From CAVDRM01 sp963611355 (lineage in GTDB: Bacteria; Bacillota; Clostridia; Christensenellales; Aristaeellaceae): a stretch of DNA of 36,661 bases. Each line of letters opens with the position of its first letter. Position 1 is the first letter of the stretch. Positions 22,071-30,030 of the stretch are shown here, piece by piece. The stretch spans positions 1 to 36,661 of the forward strand of contig CAVDRM010000024.1 in assembly GCA_963611355.1 (NCBI GenBank), written 5' to 3'. The notes beneath the pieces were generated by a model. The model was not told the origin of the DNA, ran no database searches, and saw only the letters and a list, made by a program, of their open reading frames with translations. The position numbers and the translations under genes are program-made.

Positions 22071-23093
22071 TCACTCTTCGATAATATCAAACGCTGCTGC
22101 GCGTGCCATGCGGTTCATCACCGCAAGCCCGACATCCGTGCTGTCAACGCCTTCGGCAAAAAGACGGTCGATATGCAGCGCATCCGCCTGCCGGAGCAAG
22201 GCGAAAATGTTGTGGGCGATTTCCGCATCGTTCGCACCCATATCCATCACGCGGCGGTCGCCGTAAGCGGCCACATGCCGGGTCATGGCCAAAATACAGG
22301 CGTTTTCGCTGGCGTCATACGCCTTTTTCACGGTCTCTATGACGCGCTGCTCATCCCCGCGCAGGATGGTCATTTTTCCCCTCGGCGCGTAGTGCTTGTG
22401 GCGCATGCCGGGCGACGGCGCGGTCTCTCCCACCTTCAGCGGGCGCATGACGCTGTCCGCCACGGACACGCTGCCGCACACCTGGGCAATCATTGCGGGC
22501 GTGACCGCGCCGGGGCGCAGGACAACGGGCGTTTCGTGCGTCAGATCCAGCACCGTGGATTCCACGCCCACATCACACGCCCCGCCGTCCAAGATGAGCG
22601 GAATCCTGCCGTTCATGTCCTCCATGACGTGCTGCGCCGTTGTCGGGCTGGGACGGGTGGAACGGTTGGCGCTTGGCGCGGCAATGGGCAGCCCGCAGAT
22701 TTTCAGCATCTCGTGCGCCACGGGATGGCTGGGCATCCGCACGCCGACAGACGCAAGCCCCGCCGTCACCACATCGGGGACAGCGGCCTTCCTGGGCAGC
22801 AGCAGGGTCAGCGGCCCCGGCCAGTATGCCGCCATCAGCTTTTTCGCGTTCCCGTTGACCTCGCACAATTCGTCCAATTGCTCCGCACAGGCCACATGGA
22901 CAATCAGCGGATTGTCTGCCGGACGGTTTTTGGCATCGAAAATGCGCCGCACGGCCGCTTCATTCATGGCATTCGCGCCCAGTCCGTACACGGTCTCGGT
23001 CGGGAACGCCACCAGTTCACCCTGTCTGAACAAATCCGCCGCCATCCGAAGCGACTGCTCATCGGCGGGCAGACATAATGTCTCGTATTCCAT
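22071..23093 (-). CDS. tsaC: L-threonylcarbamoyladenylate synthase (Sua5/YwlC type)
   Basis: 340 residues, the long Sua5 form. The YrdC domain comes first (VAFPTETVYGLGANAMNEAA, IFDAKNRPADNPLIVHV, AAPSANRSTRPSPTTAQHV, GVESTVLDL). A C-terminal Sua5 domain follows (PSPGMRHKHYAPRGKMTIL). It makes threonylcarbamoyl-AMP for the t6A37 modification of ANN-decoding tRNAs. It starts 7 bases after prfA, as in many Firmicutes, and is the last gene of the rpmE-to-tsaC cluster. Confidence 0.95.
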   Translation of the reverse strand: MEYETLCLPADEQSLRMAADLFRQGELVAFPTETVYGLGANAMNEAAVRRIFDAKNRPADNPLIVHVACAEQLDELCEVNGNAKKLMAAYWPGPLTLLLPRKAAVPDVVTAGLASVGVRMPSHPVAHEMLKICGLPIAAPSANRSTRPSPTTAQHVMEDMNGRIPLILDGGACDVGVESTVLDLTHETPVVLRPGAVTPAMIAQVCGSVSVADSVMRPLKVGETAPSPGMRHKHYAPRGKMTILRGDEQRVIETVKKAYDASENACILAMTRHVAAYGDRRVMDMGANDAEIAHNIFALLRQADALHIDRLFAEGVDSTDVGLAVMNRMARAAAFDIIEE

Positions 23094-23100
23094 AAGCTCT

Positions 23101-24162
23101 TTACACCTTAATGCTTGCTAATTTTTCCGTCTGCTCCCGCATGGCCAGGGCATCAATGATTTCATCCAAATCGCCGTCCATGATGTCGTCCAAACGGTAC
23201 AGCGTCAGCCCCACGCGGTGATCTGTCACGCGCCCTTCGCGAAAGTTGTAGGTGCGTATGCGCTCATTGCGCTCTCCGCTGCCCACCTGACTGCGCCGCT
23301 TCATGGCGTATTCCGCATCCTGCTGCGTCCTGTACAGGTCATACAGCCGCGCCTTCAGCACCTTCATGGCCTTTTCCTTGTTCTTCAGCTGGCTCTTTTC
23401 GTCCTGACAGGTCACGACCAAGCCGGTCGGCAGATGCGTCATACGCACGGCAGAGTCCGTTCTGTTGATGTACTGCCCGCCGTGCCCCGATGCGCGGTAG
23501 GTGTCGATGCGGATATCCTCCGGCTTCACCGTGACCTCTACGTCCTCCGCCTCCGGCAGAACGGCCACGGTCGCCGTGCTGGTGTGGATGCGCCCCGCCG
23601 TCTCCGTCACAGGCACGCGCTGGATGCGGTGCACGCCGCTTTCGTACTTCATCCGCGCAAACACCCCCGCCCCCGTCAGCGAAAATACGGCCTCCTTGAC
23701 GCCGCCCAGCTCGGTCTCGGTCATATCGATGGGTTCCGCCTTCAGCCCGTGCCGCTCGGCATAGCGCGTGTACATCCTGAGCAGCAGCCCCGCAAACAAC
23801 GCCGCCTCTTCTCCGCCCGCACCGGGGCGAATCTCCAAAATGGCGCTGCGTTCATCATTCTTGTCTTTGGGCAAAAGGTGCAGCCGAAGCTCCTGTTCCG
23901 CCTGCTCCTTTTCGGGCAGCAGCGTCTTCAGCTCCTCGGCAGCCATGTCCTTAAAGTCCGGCTCATTTTCCATCTCCTGCGCCTGTTCGATGCGCGACAG
24001 CAGCGCCTGATAATCCCGCCAGGCGTTCACCGCCGGTTCCAGCTGCTTCTGCTCCCGCAGAATGCTCTGATAGCGCGGGACGTCCAAAATAACCTCATTC
24101 TGCGCGGCCGCCTCGGTCAACTCCTCATAGCGCGCACAGATCGCCTCAAATTTATCTTCCAT
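23101..24162 (-). CDS. prfA: Peptide chain release factor 1
   Basis: 353 residues. RASGHGGQYINRTDSAVR contains the GGQ loop that triggers peptide release, and RVPVTETAGRIHTS contains the PxT anticodon-like motif (PVT) reading UAG/UAA, which separates it from RF2. The Gln of GGQ is the substrate of PrmC, encoded just upstream. I start at the ATG at 24162 (MEDKFEAICARYEE); AAGGA lies upstream, and a second ATG at 24165 is equally close. It overlaps the end of prmC. Confidence 0.96.
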   Translation of the reverse strand: MEDKFEAICARYEELTEAAAQNEVILDVPRYQSILREQKQLEPAVNAWRDYQALLSRIEQAQEMENEPDFKDMAAEELKTLLPEKEQAEQELRLHLLPKDKNDERSAILEIRPGAGGEEAALFAGLLLRMYTRYAERHGLKAEPIDMTETELGGVKEAVFSLTGAGVFARMKYESGVHRIQRVPVTETAGRIHTSTATVAVLPEAEDVEVTVKPEDIRIDTYRASGHGGQYINRTDSAVRMTHLPTGLVVTCQDEKSQLKNKEKAMKVLKARLYDLYRTQQDAEYAMKRRSQVGSGERNERIRTYNFREGRVTDHRVGLTLYRLDDIMDGDLDEIIDALAMREQTEKLASIKV

Positions 24163-25006
24163 CATGCATCCTTGCGTCCCTCCGAAGCGTTCCAAGCACC
24201 ACACGCGGCAGGCCGGATAAATCGTTCACCGTGCGGATGCCCTCAAAATGCACCTTCATCATGCGGGCAATAGCCTCGCTCTCGCCGTCACCCGCTTCCA
24301 GGAGCAGCGCCCCGCCCGCTTCCAAATGCGCGGGCGCTCCTTCGATGATTTTCCGATAAAAGTTTAATCCGTCTTTCCCGCCGTCCAACGCCAGGACAGG
24401 CTCACGCCGCACCTCCTCCTGCAGATAAGGCAGGTCGCCGGACGGAATGTAGGGGGGATTGGAAGCGATGACGGAAAAGCACTCTCCCCGCACGGCATCC
24501 CATAAATCGCCCTGCGCAAAGCGCACGACCGCGCCGTTCATCGCCGCGTTTTTTCGGGCAATGTCCAGCGCTTCCCCGCTGATGTCCGCCGCCGTCACGC
24601 GGCAGAAAGGGCTCAGCTTCTTAACGGCCACCGCCAGCGCGCCGGAGCCCGTGCATAAGTCCAGCACGGAAGCGCCGTCCGCAGCGAACAAAAGCGCCTG
24701 CTCGCAAAGCGTTTCCGTGTCCGCACGGGGAATCAGCACGGCGGGCGTGACGAGAAAATCAAAGCCCATGAACGGCTGCGTTCCAAGAATATACTGGAGC
24801 GGCTCGCGTGCCTTCCGCCGTTGCGCAAGGATAAAAAACGCCTCTTCCCGCGCCTTTGTCAGCATGGTGTCGCCCGACAGACACACAAGCAGCCGAGGCG
24901 CATCAAGCACCTCGGCCAGCAGATATTCGGCATCCAAGCGGGCGTCCGGCACGGCGGCCTCACGAAGCAGGGCTTCCGCCGTGCGAAGCGCCTCTCGAAC
25001 GGTCAT
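24152..25006 (-). CDS. prmC: Release factor glutamine methyltransferase
   Basis: 284 residues. VIASNPPYIPSGDL carries the NPPY catalytic motif, VLDLCTGSGALAVAVKKLSP the SAM site and GTQPFMGFDFLVTPAVLIPR the family-specific segment. It methylates the GGQ glutamine of RF1 and RF2. The ATG at 25006 has GGAGAAGG upstream and overlaps the DUF1385 stop (ATGA). The 3' end overlaps prfA by 11 bases, a tightly coupled operon. Reading frames that begin further upstream lie inside DUF1385. Confidence 0.95.
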   Translation of the reverse strand: MTVREALRTAEALLREAAVPDARLDAEYLLAEVLDAPRLLVCLSGDTMLTKAREEAFFILAQRRKAREPLQYILGTQPFMGFDFLVTPAVLIPRADTETLCEQALLFAADGASVLDLCTGSGALAVAVKKLSPFCRVTAADISGEALDIARKNAAMNGAVVRFAQGDLWDAVRGECFSVIASNPPYIPSGDLPYLQEEVRREPVLALDGGKDGLNFYRKIIEGAPAHLEAGGALLLEAGDGESEAIARMMKVHFEGIRTVNDLSGLPRVVLGTLRRDARMHDGR

Positions 25007-26034
25007 TGCGCCTTCTCCGTTTCCGTCTGCTTTTTGATGATGACCCAGCCCTCCGGCGTTTTTTCGCCCTCCGGCAGGCCGTGCAGCGCGGCGTTCATGG
25101 ATGCGATGGCAACCTCGCACATCTCGTCCGTGGGCTGTTTAGTGGTCAGCTTCTGCATCATGAGCCCAGGCCAGCGCAGCGTCCGGCACACGAGCGAATC
25201 ATTGTGCGCCAGGCCCTTGAGCGCCTCATAGCTGACGCCCGTGATGACAGGCAGCATCAGGAGGCTGCGCAGCACCTTGGCCAGATAATTCCCCGCGATG
25301 TTGAAGCCCGTCAGTCCCAAGATAATATAATCGATCACTGAGGCCAGCAGGATGGACAAAACAAATGTCAGCAGCAGGAAGCTCGTTCCGCAGCGCGGAT
25401 GGAGCGTGGAAAACTGCTGCGCGTTCTTCGGGGTCAGCGGCAGGTTATGCTCATGGCAGTACACGGTCTTATGCTCCGAGCCGTGGTACTGGAACGTCCT
25501 GCGCATATCGGGGATGCGCCCGCACAGGGCAATATAGGCAATCAGGATGGCGATGCGGATAACGCCTGCCAGGAGGTTCACGGCCAGCGGCGACCAGCCC
25601 GCCTCCGTCAGCCAGCGCGTCGGGATATTGGGCAGCAGAACGAACAAGCCGACGGACATCACGATGGCCAGCGCGACGGCCACGCCCATCACAATTTTGT
25701 CCACGCCCTTGCCAAGCTTTTCGGCCAGCCATTTTTCAAACTTGGACGGCTCTTCCTCGGCGGCGCCCGCCATGTTCGCGGATGCCTCCAGGGTGTTCAT
25801 GCCCATCACGAGCATATTGACAAAGTTCACCGCGCCGCGGATAAAGGGCTTGCCCATCCACGGATGCTTTTTCGAAATCGGCTCGTACTCATCGCGCTTG
25901 ACGACGATATCGCCGTTTTCGCGGCGGACGGCGATGGCGATGGCCTCCGGCCCTTTCATCATCACGCCCTCCAAGACGGCCTGCCCGCCGATATCGACAG
26001 GCTTTTTCTGTGCTTGATTGTTGGTGTTGTTCAA
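25003..26034 (-). CDS. DUF1385 multipass membrane protein
   Basis: 343 residues. DIGGQAVLEGVMMKGPEAIA is the DUF1385 signature, followed by NFVNMLVMGMNTLEASANMA. Hydrophobic segments follow: GVAVALAIVMSVGLFVLLPN, GVIRIAILIAYIALCG, TSFLLLTFVLSILLASVIDY. FQYHGSEHKTVYCHEHNLPL is a conserved His/Glu/Cys-rich motif. The molecular role is unknown; it is conserved next to rpmE/prmC/prfA in Clostridia. The most credible start is TTG at 26034 with AAGGAG six bases before; the frame extends to an ATG at 26169 without a site. Confidence 0.88.
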   Translation of the reverse strand: MNNTNNQAQKKPVDIGGQAVLEGVMMKGPEAIAIAVRRENGDIVVKRDEYEPISKKHPWMGKPFIRGAVNFVNMLVMGMNTLEASANMAGAAEEEPSKFEKWLAEKLGKGVDKIVMGVAVALAIVMSVGLFVLLPNIPTRWLTEAGWSPLAVNLLAGVIRIAILIAYIALCGRIPDMRRTFQYHGSEHKTVYCHEHNLPLTPKNAQQFSTLHPRCGTSFLLLTFVLSILLASVIDYIILGLTGFNIAGNYLAKVLRSLLMLPVITGVSYEALKGLAHNDSLVCRTLRWPGLMMQKLTTKQPTDEMCEVAIASMNAALHGLPEGEKTPEGWVIIKKQTETEKAQ

Positions 26035-26183
26035 ATTTGTCTCCTTTTTATCCAATGAAAAGCCGATGGATTTGTTTTTTATTTGGCGTACGGATTTTTT
26101 TGAAAAGGGAAAAAGAAGATTTTCCTTTACAGCCGGGAACAGCACGTTTGCTTCCGCTTCTGCGCCCAAACCCGCTCAAAAAC

Positions 26184-26219
26184 AAAAAGAAGCGCAGCAA
26201 CATAAGCCGGCTTCTTTTT
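26184..26219 (-). terminator. Terminator after rpmE
   Basis: AAAAAGAAGC and GCTTCTTTTT form a perfect 10-bp stem ending in its own T-run (minus strand). It would limit read-through from rpmE into DUF1385. Confidence 0.75.
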
Positions 26220-26227
26220 ATGCGTAC

Positions 26228-26425
26228 TTACAGGCCGAAACGCTTCTTGAAGCGGTCGACGCGGCCGCCGCTGTCCACCAGCTTCTGCTTGCCGGTGAAG
26301 AAGGGGTGACACTTTGAGCAGATTTCAACGCGCAGCTCCGGCTTGGTAGAACCGGTTTCGAACGTTTCACCACACACGCAGCGAACGATGCACTTACCAT
26401 ACTTGGGATGGATCTTTTCCTTCAT
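26228..26425 (-). CDS. rpmE: 50S ribosomal protein L31 (zinc-binding type)
   Basis: 65 residues: MKEKIHPKYGKCIVRCVCGE, TKPELRVEICSKCHPFFTGK and GGRVDRFKKRFG. The CxC...CxxC zinc ligands (Cys16, Cys18 and the CSKC pair) mark the zinc-replete form. L31 bridges the subunits. AGAGGTG precedes the ATG; a consensus promoter lies at 26495-26523. Confidence 0.97.
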   Translation of the reverse strand: MKEKIHPKYGKCIVRCVCGETFETGSTKPELRVEICSKCHPFFTGKQKLVDSGGRVDRFKKRFGL

Positions 26426-26494
26426 GCCATTTCACCTCTTTTGTTGGTAACGGTTGCGGATTCATAAACTGGCGCTCTATGAGCCGCAAGAAGA

Positions 26495-26523
26495 ATTATA
26501 CCATGAACAAAACGGAAATGCAA
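26495..26523 (-). promoter_or_regulatory. Sigma-A promoter of rpmE
   Basis: On the minus strand: TTGCAT (26523-26518), 17 bases, TATAAT (26500-26495). Confidence 0.85.
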
Positions 26524-26642
26524 GCATAAAATTAGGAGGCTCATGAAAATCGGGAATATCCACGGTGAATATCTATGCTTTCTTTTTTATCGGCGGCATA
26601 AATGATCCGGAAGGGATTTTTTCTTGCGAAAGCCTGTGGTTT
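26524..26642. other. Start of the decayed region; 20-codon ORF with strong RBS
   Basis: AGGAGG (26534-26539) lies three bases before an ATG at 26543 that reads MKIGNIHGEYLCFLFYRRHK and stops at 26605. The good site with a dead-end frame suggests the 5' end of a lost gene. I recognise nothing else here. Confidence 0.35.
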
Positions 26643-26820
26643 TTAAAGGACATAGGCTTGTCTTTTGTAATCATTAATCTGCTCCGGGGTAGTATATGCT
26701 GTTTTTTTCTTTGTCAGCTGCTGTACGAGAGGGTCGGATGAGTTCATATCAGTGACCACATGGTCAAATGCTTTTAATGGCGCAACATTAAAGCTATGAA
26801 GTTTCAAATGTTGCCGTTCC
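26643..26820 (-). pseudogene. C-terminal fragment of a DeoR-like sugar regulator
   Basis: On the minus strand the frame from about 26820 to the stop at 26643 reads LKLHSFNVAPLKAFDHVVTD, then MNSSDPLVQQLTKKKTAYTT. The pattern 'S..aPL..fD.vvTD' matches the end of DeoR-family repressors (sugar-phosphate sensing domain). The DNA-binding N-terminus should lie at higher coordinates but has been replaced by the opposite-strand binding-protein fragment, so it was deleted. DeoR proteins commonly control sugar ABC operons like the one remaining here. Confidence 0.5.
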
Positions 26821-26953
26821 CCGCCCCGTTACGCCCTACTACACCACTTATGAAACAGTCATGAATGAGTTTTGGCGTAATGTGGCTTCCGGCGCCGATG
26901 TAGATGAGGCCATTGAAGCGGCGATTGAAGCTTATTCGATTTACATGCAGTAA
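26792..26953 (+). pseudogene. C-terminal fragment of a sugar ABC solute-binding protein
   Basis: In frame: SYEVSNVAVPRPVTPYYTTY, then ETVMNEFWRNV and ASGADVDEAIEAAIEAYSIY to the TAA at 26951. 'VPRPVTPYYT...' followed by a 'sG.dvdeAie.A...' helix is the typical end of family-1 sugar-binding proteins. No start or signal peptide remains; a stop at 26789-26791 closes the frame. It directly precedes two permease pseudogenes, the normal SBP-permease-permease order, so it is the stump of that operon's first gene. Confidence 0.65.
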
Positions 26954-26965
26954 TGATGCTGAAAG

Positions 26966-27012
26966 AGGGGCTGCCTCTTTTGATCTTCTCAGATCATTTT
27001 GAGACAGTCCCT
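26966..27012 (+). repeat. Imperfect inverted repeat (terminator or mobile-element scar)
   Basis: GGGGCTGCCTC...GATC is mirrored by GATC...GAGACAGTCCC around TTCTCA. It can fold as a hairpin. The GGGACTGTCTCAAAA-like end also resembles terminal repeats of some clostridial insertion sequences. It lies between the SBP stump and the first permease. Confidence 0.5.
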
Positions 27013-27041
27013 TCAACTTTTATAGCGAAGAGGTAAATAGT

Positions 27042-27919
27042 ATGCTGCGAGTAAAAAAATATGTGCCCTATATGATGATATCAGTAGCCACCATACTGCT
27101 GCTGTTGTTTCGCGTTGCTCCGCTTAGGTATTCTCTGCTGAGCAGTATATATATTGATGGTCACTTGACCTTGAAAGCCTTCGAAAATCTGTTTTTTCAT
27201 GATACTGTTTTCTGGAAATCCATGCTCGTCACTTTGAAATTGAACGTCGTTTTGATTCCGGTTCAGATTGTTGTATCCTTTTTATGGCTCTTTTGGTGAA
27301 CCAGAATGTCAGGGGTATCGGCGCGTTCCGTACCATGTATATGACGCCATTCAGTATTTCCGGCGTTGTTAATTGCTTGATTTGGGGAATGCTGTTGGCA
27401 AAAAGCAACGGCGTTATCAACGGTTTGCTCAATACGTTGAATTTACCTTCGCAGGGTTTCTGGTCTGACAAGAATCAAGCGATTTGGTGCATCGTGGCGG
27501 AATCCACATGGGCCTGTGCCGGCTACTGGATAATTTTCTTTTTGTCGGGGTTGAAAGGAATTGATACATCGGTCTATGAATCCGCTGCCTTGGATGGCTG
27601 CCGCTTTTTTCGCCGACTTTTTTCTATTACTTTGCCGATGATGAAACGCACCACTCTATTCGTTCTGGTAGCCAATACCACTGCGAATCTTTTGCTGTTT
27701 ACACCAATGAAAACTATCACAAACGGAGGCCCTATGGACTCAACAAACGCATTGATGTACGAAGCTTACAAATCTTCATTTATATTTAACAAACCGGCTC
27801 GCTCTGCAGCTATCGTTACAATTCGGATTATGATGATAGCGCTGGTCTGTGCATTGCAGTTTTACCTGATGCGTGACAAGGAGCAAAAAATAACGATGAA
27901 GGGAGCCGGAAAAGCATGA
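27042..27919 (+). pseudogene. Sugar ABC permease 1 (UgpA/LacF type), frameshifted
   Basis: The first 85 codons (VKKYVPYMMISVATILLLLF..., VFWKSMLVTLKLNVVLIPVQ) end at 27299. The other frame takes over at about 27284 (ALLVNQNVRGIGAFRTMYMT) and runs to 27919. The split falls in a T5 run (27279-27283); one extra T would restore SFF-MALLVN. The EAA coupling loop (YESAALDGCRFFRRLFSITL) and spans such as WACAGYWIIFFLSGL are intact. The family exports or imports oligosaccharide-type substrates together with an SBP; import is expected here. AAGAGG precedes the ATG. This is the least damaged gene of the decayed operon, so a sequencing error is possible. Confidence 0.8.
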
Positions 27920-28754
27920 GATGCGGAAAAGCCTATATAGTATGTATCTACATGATCTTAACGCTCATCGCCGTTATTATGGTCTTCCCGCTGATTTATT
28001 CCTTCTCTTTCTCATTGCGCCCAACGGAAGAAATATTTCGATATATATCTCCCGTGTCCATTCGCACGCTTATTCCGGAAAATGTAACCTTTGAAAATTA
28101 TGTCGTTATTGTCCGTGATTAAGGGTTCTTGCAACCAATCGTCAATACGCTGATCGTTTGTTTATTGGCTATTGCTTTTGGATGCTTGATCAACAGCATT
28201 GCGGCCATGGCCTTTGCAATGATGGAATTTAAAGGCAGAAAATTGATTTATGCGGTGGCATTGCTAACGTTCACGATGCCGTTTGAAGCGATTTCCCTGC
28301 CGATGTATCGAATCACTTAGGAATTGCATTTGTTAAACACTTACGCCGGTATCATACTACCGGTCTGGCGAGCGGGATGTTTCTTTTCTTATTTGTTCAG
28401 TTTTTTAAGGATATCCCGAAAGAAATCATTGAGGCTGCCACCGTTGACGATGCCAGTCTGATGGAGGTATATTCAAAAATTATTCTCCCGCTGTCCGGTG
28501 CGGTTATTGTAACGGCGGCATTGATGCAGTTTATTGGTCAATGGAATAGCCATTTATGGTCCTTGTTGGTCGCTCAAAACAAATCGATGGCTTTGATACA
28601 AACTCGATTGGCTGATTTTAATACGGAGGAAGGCACGGAAGGGGGGCCTAAATATGCAGCCATCATCGTGACGGCATTAATTCCTCTCGGCCTGTTCCTT
28701 CCTTTGCAAAAATACTACATAGCCGGAGTAACCAGCGGAAGTGTGAAGGGATAA
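27916..28754 (+). pseudogene. Sugar ABC permease 2 (UgpE/LacG type), multiply disrupted
   Basis: The frame starts at 27916, overlapping permease 1 by four bases (ATGA), with MILTLIAVIMVFPLIYSFSF. It meets an in-frame TAA at 28120 (...VIVRD-stop-GFLQPIVN) and an in-frame TAG at 28318 (...YRIT-stop-ELHLLNTYAG). It then shifts frame near 28365, continuing with ASGMFLFLFVQFFKDIPKEI and EAATVDDASLMEVYSKIILP, which is the EAA loop. It ends at 28754 (YYIAGVTSGSVKG), the normal family terminus. Three independent lesions make this a true pseudogene. Confidence 0.9.
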
Positions 28755-29103
28755 TATACTTATCTTTCTCTTCAAAAACTCCATACAGCATTTGATGCCT
28801 TTTGAAGTGGGGATAACAACGGTTGTTGAAGCGTACCTCTTGATAACCCGCCAATGCGGTATGGTCATAAAGGATTGACCCTCGTGACCAAGGTTGATAT
28901 GCTTGAATGCGGAGACAGCGCATCGAATGGCGTACCGGTTTTATGAACGAAGACACATGAATTCAACGTCCAAGCTCCGCACTATGCTCCGTTTAGCGTT
29001 GCCGTTGCCGATGACGCTTTTTTAAAGAATCAGGTCAACCCGCACAAGGCGAACTGACCTGAAACATAAGGCGCTTTTCTTGCGTCCGGATGGTGTTTCC
29101 CAC
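28755..29103 (+). other. Gene-poor stretch with a possible coding remnant
   Basis: No intact gene. A short plus-strand frame at 28959-29057 reads EFNVQAPHYAPFSVAVADDA, then FLKNQVNPHKAN and a stop. It looks like the end of a degraded protein, perhaps an enzyme of the lost sugar operon, but I cannot name it. Other frames are broken by stops. A 97-codon minus frame (28663-28956) overlaps the permease end and looks like noise. Confidence 0.35.
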
Positions 29104-29463
29104 TCAGCTTTGCGGCCACGGCGCTTCTTGCAAATGCGCGTAAAAGAAATCGCCGATGGAATCGAGGATATGCCGGACGGCTTCGCCGGAATACACTCCG
29201 TTCTGAACACCGGTCGTAGAAACGAGCGGGCGCGTTGCAGACGCTGCCGCAGATGCTGTGCCAGTACAGCGGCAAACCGATAACGAAGGTGTCCGCCTTC
29301 CCCATGGCGGCATCCAGCCCGCCGCCGGAAAGCTGCTGCCGTAAGCGCCGATGGTGCAGCAGGTCAGATTCAGGGGTTCGTATTCCCTGTTTGTGAGAAG
29401 CGCCAACGGAAAAGCGGTATGGCCGCACCGGTCGGGGCTGCCGTCGGCAAACAGAATGCGCAT
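29104..29463 (-). pseudogene. Flavodoxin-family NAD(P)H oxidoreductase, twice frameshifted
   Basis: It starts MRILFADGSPDRCGHTAFPL at 29463 (AAGAGAG upstream). Near 29320 the credible frame moves to LDAAMGKADTFVIGLPLYWH and SICGSVCNAPARFYDR. Near 29215 it returns to the first frame (NGVYSGEAVRHILDSIGDFF) and stops at 29104. DTFVIGLPLYWHSICGS is the FMN-binding loop typical of flavodoxin-like oxidoreductases. The two shifts compensate, so the ends are in phase while the central third is scrambled in the open frame. Last gene of the redox operon, 13 bases after its neighbour. Confidence 0.65.
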
Positions 29464-29476
29464 GTCGATTGCTCTC

Positions 29477-30016
29477 TTACACGTTTTTGCCCATCCGATA
29501 CGCCTGCTCCATGGTGGGGGTATTCTTTACCTCGCCCGGCTCGTATACGCCGCTGCCGATGATGACGCCCTTTTCCTGCGCACCGTTTACACACGCGGCA
29601 TAGCCGCGCAGACAGGCGAGCGCCGTGTCGGCGGAGGCAACGTCCTCATCCGCCATAGTGACGATGTAATAGAATTCCTTGTTCTTCACTTCCAGCCAGC
29701 GCGCCACCGTGCGGTCGATGACGGCCTTGAGCTGCGCGTTAACGGAATAGAAATAGACCGGGCTTGCCATGACAATCACGTCCGCGTCAATCATCTTTTG
29801 CATCACCTCGGTCATGTCGTCCTTACGGACGCATTCGCCGTTGTGTGCGCTGCAGTTATAGCAGCCGGAGCAGGGCGCGATTTTCTTCGCTGCCACGCGG
29901 ATGATTTCGACCTCGCTTCCGCTTTCCTGCGCGCCGCGGGCAAATTCGCCGCACAGCAAATCGGAATTGCCGCCCCTGCGCGGGCTGCCGGATAAAATCA
30001 GCACTTTCTTGCTCAT
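29477..30016 (-). CDS. Flavodoxin-family NAD(P)H-dependent oxidoreductase with Cys cluster
   Basis: 179 residues. KVLILSGSPRRGGNSDLLCG is the FMN phosphate loop. APCSGCYNCSAHNGECVRKD has the CxxCxxC...C spacing of iron-sulfur flavoprotein-like enzymes. DVIVMASPVYFYSVNAQLKA is the second flavin loop. It probably moves electrons from NAD(P)H or a ferredoxin to small acceptors in the cytoplasm. GGAGGG precedes the ATG. It follows the CMD-cupin gene by 14 bases. Confidence 0.88.
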   Translation of the reverse strand: MSKKVLILSGSPRRGGNSDLLCGEFARGAQESGSEVEIIRVAAKKIAPCSGCYNCSAHNGECVRKDDMTEVMQKMIDADVIVMASPVYFYSVNAQLKAVIDRTVARWLEVKNKEFYYIVTMADEDVASADTALACLRGYAACVNGAQEKGVIIGSGVYEPGEVKNTPTMEQAYRMGKNV

Positions 30017-30030
30017 GAGTTTCCCTCCGA

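Noticed and set aside
28663..28956. 97-codon minus-strand frame after the permease pseudogene, considered as a transposase remnant
   Set aside because: It overlaps the permease 3' end and shows no transposase motif that I can recognise.
26426..29463. tRNA or rRNA gene in the gene-poor stretches
   Set aside because: No cloverleaf arms, T-loop GGTTCRA or rRNA-like segments were found on either strand by eye.
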